In this document: positions 6,475 to 8,106 of the stretch, in pieces
Layout: each line of letters starts with the position of its first letter
How positions within the stretch are numbered: position 1 is the stretch's first letter
Assembly (NCBI GenBank): GCA_016188625.1
Contig: JACPHL010000325.1
Location: 1-8,106 of the forward strand
Source: Candidatus Rokuibacteriota bacterium
GTDB taxonomy: Bacteria > Methylomirabilota > Methylomirabilia > Rokubacteriales > JACPHL01
DNA length: 8,106 nt
Reading direction: 5' to 3'
Made by a program: the position numbers and the translations under genes
Notes under the pieces: generated by a model
The model's input: the letters and a program-made list of their open reading frames with translations, nothing else
The model's database searches: none
What the model was told of the DNA's origin: nothing

Positions 6475-7746
6475 TCAGGCCCCTCCCGTCAGGAAGTCGG
6501 CCACCACGCCGGCGTGCACCCGGGCGGTGGCGAAGAGGTCGTCCAGGGTGACGTATTCGTTCGCGCCGCCCATTCCGTGGGCCGTCGGGCCGAAGACCAC
6601 CGTCGGGATCCCGGCCGCCCGGAAGTACCGGGCGTCGGTGGCGCCGAGGCGCACGACCGGCAGCGAGGCCCGACCCAGGGCCTCCGCGCTCGCGGCCTCG
6701 GTGACCCGCACGATCGGCGACCCGGGCGGGGTGTACGCCGGCTCGAAGACGGTGAGCGTCTCGATCTCGACCCCGGCGAGGCCCGCGGCGGCCAGGCGCC
6801 GGTCCAGCTCCTTCAGGATCGCCGAGGAGGTGAGGCCGACCGGCATCCGGATGTCCACCTCCGCGACCGCCTCCTCCGCCACCAGGTTGATGGCGGTCCC
6901 GCCCCTGAGCGTGCCGATGTTCACCGTGACCCGGTCGAGGATCTCCGGGGCCTCGGCCCCCCACGCGGCCGCGACGAGCGGCCGCTGGCGCTCGATCACC
7001 GGGCGCAGGTCCTCGGGGGTCGCCGGCACCAGATCCGCGAGGGAGCGGATCACCCGGAGGGCCTCGACCAGCCTCGCCGTGGCGCTGTCGCGGGTCCCGT
7101 AGGCGGCGTGCGAGGCGCCGCCCCGCGTCCGCGCCCGGAGCCAGCAGCCGCCCTTCTCGCCGATGCCGATCGCCCACGGGCCGCACTGGTCGCCGATCAG
7201 GCAGGCGTCGCCGCGCAGCTCCGGGGCGTGCTCCAAGAGCCACCGGGTCCCCCACGTCCCCCCGGACTCCTCGTCCGAGGAGTAGCTGAGGGTCAGCCGG
7301 CCCGGCAGCCGGAGGCGGAGGTCCACGAGCAGCCTCGCGAGGAACAGGGAGACCGCCAGGCCGGCCCGCATGTCCGAGGCGCCGCGCCCGTAGAGCCGCC
7401 CCTCCTCGACGACCCCCGCGAAGGGTGGATGCCGCCAGCCCTCCCCCGTCGCCGGGAACTCGTCGAGATGGGCGTTCAGCACCAGGTGCGGCCGGGCCTC
7501 GCCCAGCGAGGCGACGAGGTTCGGGCGGTCGGGCTTCGGGGCGTACTCGCGCACGGCAAGGCCGAGGGCCTCCAGGTACTCCCGCACGAAGCGGGCGATC
7601 GCGGTGGTGTCCCCGGGGGGGTTCTCGCTGGGGATCCGGACCGCGCGCGCGCAGAGCTCGACCAGCTCCTCTCGCCGCACCTCGAGCGCCTCGAGGAGGC
7701 GGGCCTTCAGGCGCCCGGGCGAGCCGATCTGGGCCCTCGCCGTCAT
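6475..7746 (-). CDS. M20 family metallohydrolase (ArgE/DapE/ACY1 type)
   Basis: A 423-residue cytoplasmic di-zinc amidohydrolase; relatives remove acyl groups from amino acids or hydrolyse carbamoyl and dipeptide bonds. The metal and catalytic set is complete: NAHLDEFP (H93, D95), GRGASDMRAG (D125), SDEESGG (E159 as general base, E160 as ligand), D186 in LIGDQCG, and H390 in GPTAHGMGGANEYV. The lid/dimerisation domain (about 190-310) carries GGASHAAYG with H213. There is no signal peptide. The ATG shares four bases (ATGA) with the stop of the upstream split-barrel gene, so it is probably translationally coupled; no strong ribosome site is seen. It is followed within four bases by a second amide hydrolase of an unrelated fold. 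Candidate roles are N-acyl, N-carbamoyl or ring-opened amide hydrolysis; sequence alone does not separate these. Confidence 0.94.
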   Translation of the reverse strand: MTARAQIGSPGRLKARLLEALEVRREELVELCARAVRIPSENPPGDTTAIARFVREYLEALGLAVREYAPKPDRPNLVASLGEARPHLVLNAHLDEFPATGEGWRHPPFAGVVEEGRLYGRGASDMRAGLAVSLFLARLLVDLRLRLPGRLTLSYSSDEESGGTWGTRWLLEHAPELRGDACLIGDQCGPWAIGIGEKGGCWLRARTRGGASHAAYGTRDSATARLVEALRVIRSLADLVPATPEDLRPVIERQRPLVAAAWGAEAPEILDRVTVNIGTLRGGTAINLVAEEAVAEVDIRMPVGLTSSAILKELDRRLAAAGLAGVEIETLTVFEPAYTPPGSPIVRVTEAASAEALGRASLPVVRLGATDARYFRAAGIPTVVFGPTAHGMGGANEYVTLDDLFATARVHAGVVADFLTGGA

Positions 7747-8106
7747 CTCGGGCTCACGGCGACCCCCCGCTCGGCGAGGGCCTTTCGCAGCCGGTTCCAG
7801 TAGGGGACCGATGCCTCGCGGTCGCGGCCGACCTCGAAGGTGATCCCGCCGGTCAGCCGGGCCTCCGGCTCCACGTCCTCCCGGGCCTGATCGACCAGGA
7901 CCGCTCGGACGGTCACGGCGAACCGCGCCAGCCCCGGAAAGCCGGCCATGGGATTCTCCACCTCCCGGACCTCCCCCTTGAGGTAGTACGCCATGCCCGC
8001 ATCGACGAGGCAGAGGGTCAGGCGCCCCGTCCGCCGCATGTGGCCCGAGGTACGGCTCTCCCGGTATGTGGCCACCGCGATGTCGCGGGCGCCCAGGGCC
8101 ACGACC
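7743..8106 (-). CDS. Probable PNPOx-like flavin-binding split-barrel protein, C-terminal part (5' end outside window)
   Basis: The last 120 residues of a protein whose start is beyond the right edge; the frame is open to the edge, and the GTG at 8102 is an internal valine codon rather than a convincing start. The sequence reads like the second half of a pyridoxamine-5'-phosphate-oxidase-like barrel: an ATYRESRTSGHMRRTGRLTL stretch, comparable to the family's pattern in which a residue-by-residue list of treated samples ends in an N..R.GR.xL.. strand, then MAYYLKGEVREV and a long FAVTVRAVLVD strand, ending WNRLRKAL. I recognise this by pattern only. Its ATGA overlap with the M20 gene places it in the same operon. 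It could bind flavin, F420 or heme and reduce a substrate, or simply be a cofactor-binding accessory; the N-terminal half is needed to decide. Confidence 0.55.
   Translation of the reverse strand, partial: VVALGARDIAVATYRESRTSGHMRRTGRLTLCLVDAGMAYYLKGEVREVENPMAGFPGLARFAVTVRAVLVDQAREDVEPEARLTGGITFEVGRDREASVPYWNRLRKALAERGVAVSPR

Noticed and set aside
4296-6551. A 751-codon open frame on the plus strand, opposite the monooxygenase and M14 genes
   Set aside because: It has no recognisable domain and a repetitive Arg/Gly/Pro/Asp/His-rich composition, as expected antisense to GC-rich coding DNA.
7743-8102. A complete 119-residue gene starting at GTG 8102
   Set aside because: The frame stays open to the window edge, and the preserved part looks like the second half of a split-barrel domain, so GTG is more likely an internal valine codon.
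1-8106. CRISPR arrays, tRNA or rRNA genes, insertion sequences, attachment sites
   Set aside because: No regularly spaced repeats, RNA-gene signatures, transposase motifs or terminal inverted repeats were seen on either strand.

Overview
All genes in this window lie on the minus strand. The DNA is very GC-rich (about 70% by eye), genes are tightly packed, and third codon positions are almost all G or C. This fits a high-GC bacterium. The mix of amidohydrolases, a flavin monooxygenase and a molybdenum hydroxylase suggests a versatile soil or groundwater heterotroph. A Rokubacteria/Methylomirabilota-like or proteobacterial source is possible, but no gene here fixes the lineage.

In transcription order (high to low coordinates), the first unit has seven genes: the C-terminal part of a probable flavin-binding split-barrel (PNPOx-like) protein (7743-8106); an M20 ArgE/DapE-type metallohydrolase (6475-7746); an aspartoacylase/DoeB-type M14 hydrolase (5445-6470); an HpaB-type FADH2-dependent monooxygenase (3930-5420); its flavin reductase (3352-3906); a UbiX flavin prenyltransferase (2745-3341); and a LamB/YcsF (PxpA-like) protein (1937-2719). 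Junctions range from a 4-base ATGA overlap to 25-base gaps, so this looks like one operon whose promoter is beyond the right edge.

A gap of about 300 bases (1636-1936) follows. It holds one good stem-loop but no recognisable gene. A second unit then begins: a PLP-dependent cysteine-synthase-family enzyme (586-1635), whose stop codon shares one base with the start of a xanthine-dehydrogenase/CoxL-type molybdopterin subunit (1-586) that runs off the left edge.

Taken together, the window reads as part of a catabolic cluster for an unidentified nitrogen-containing, probably aromatic or heteroaromatic, compound. Hydroxylation would come from the molybdenum enzyme and the two-component monooxygenase, decarboxylation from an unseen UbiD partner of UbiX, lactam opening from the PxpA-like protein, and C-N hydrolysis from the M20 and M14 enzymes. 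This pathway is inference. The direct observations that make it unusual are: loss of the Asn-Arg substrate dyad in the M14 enzyme; a reciprocal Tyr/His exchange at the substrate-contact positions of the HpaB homologue; a PxpA-like gene without pxpB or pxpC; a ubiX without ubiD; and a cysteine-synthase-like gene coupled to a molybdenum hydroxylase.
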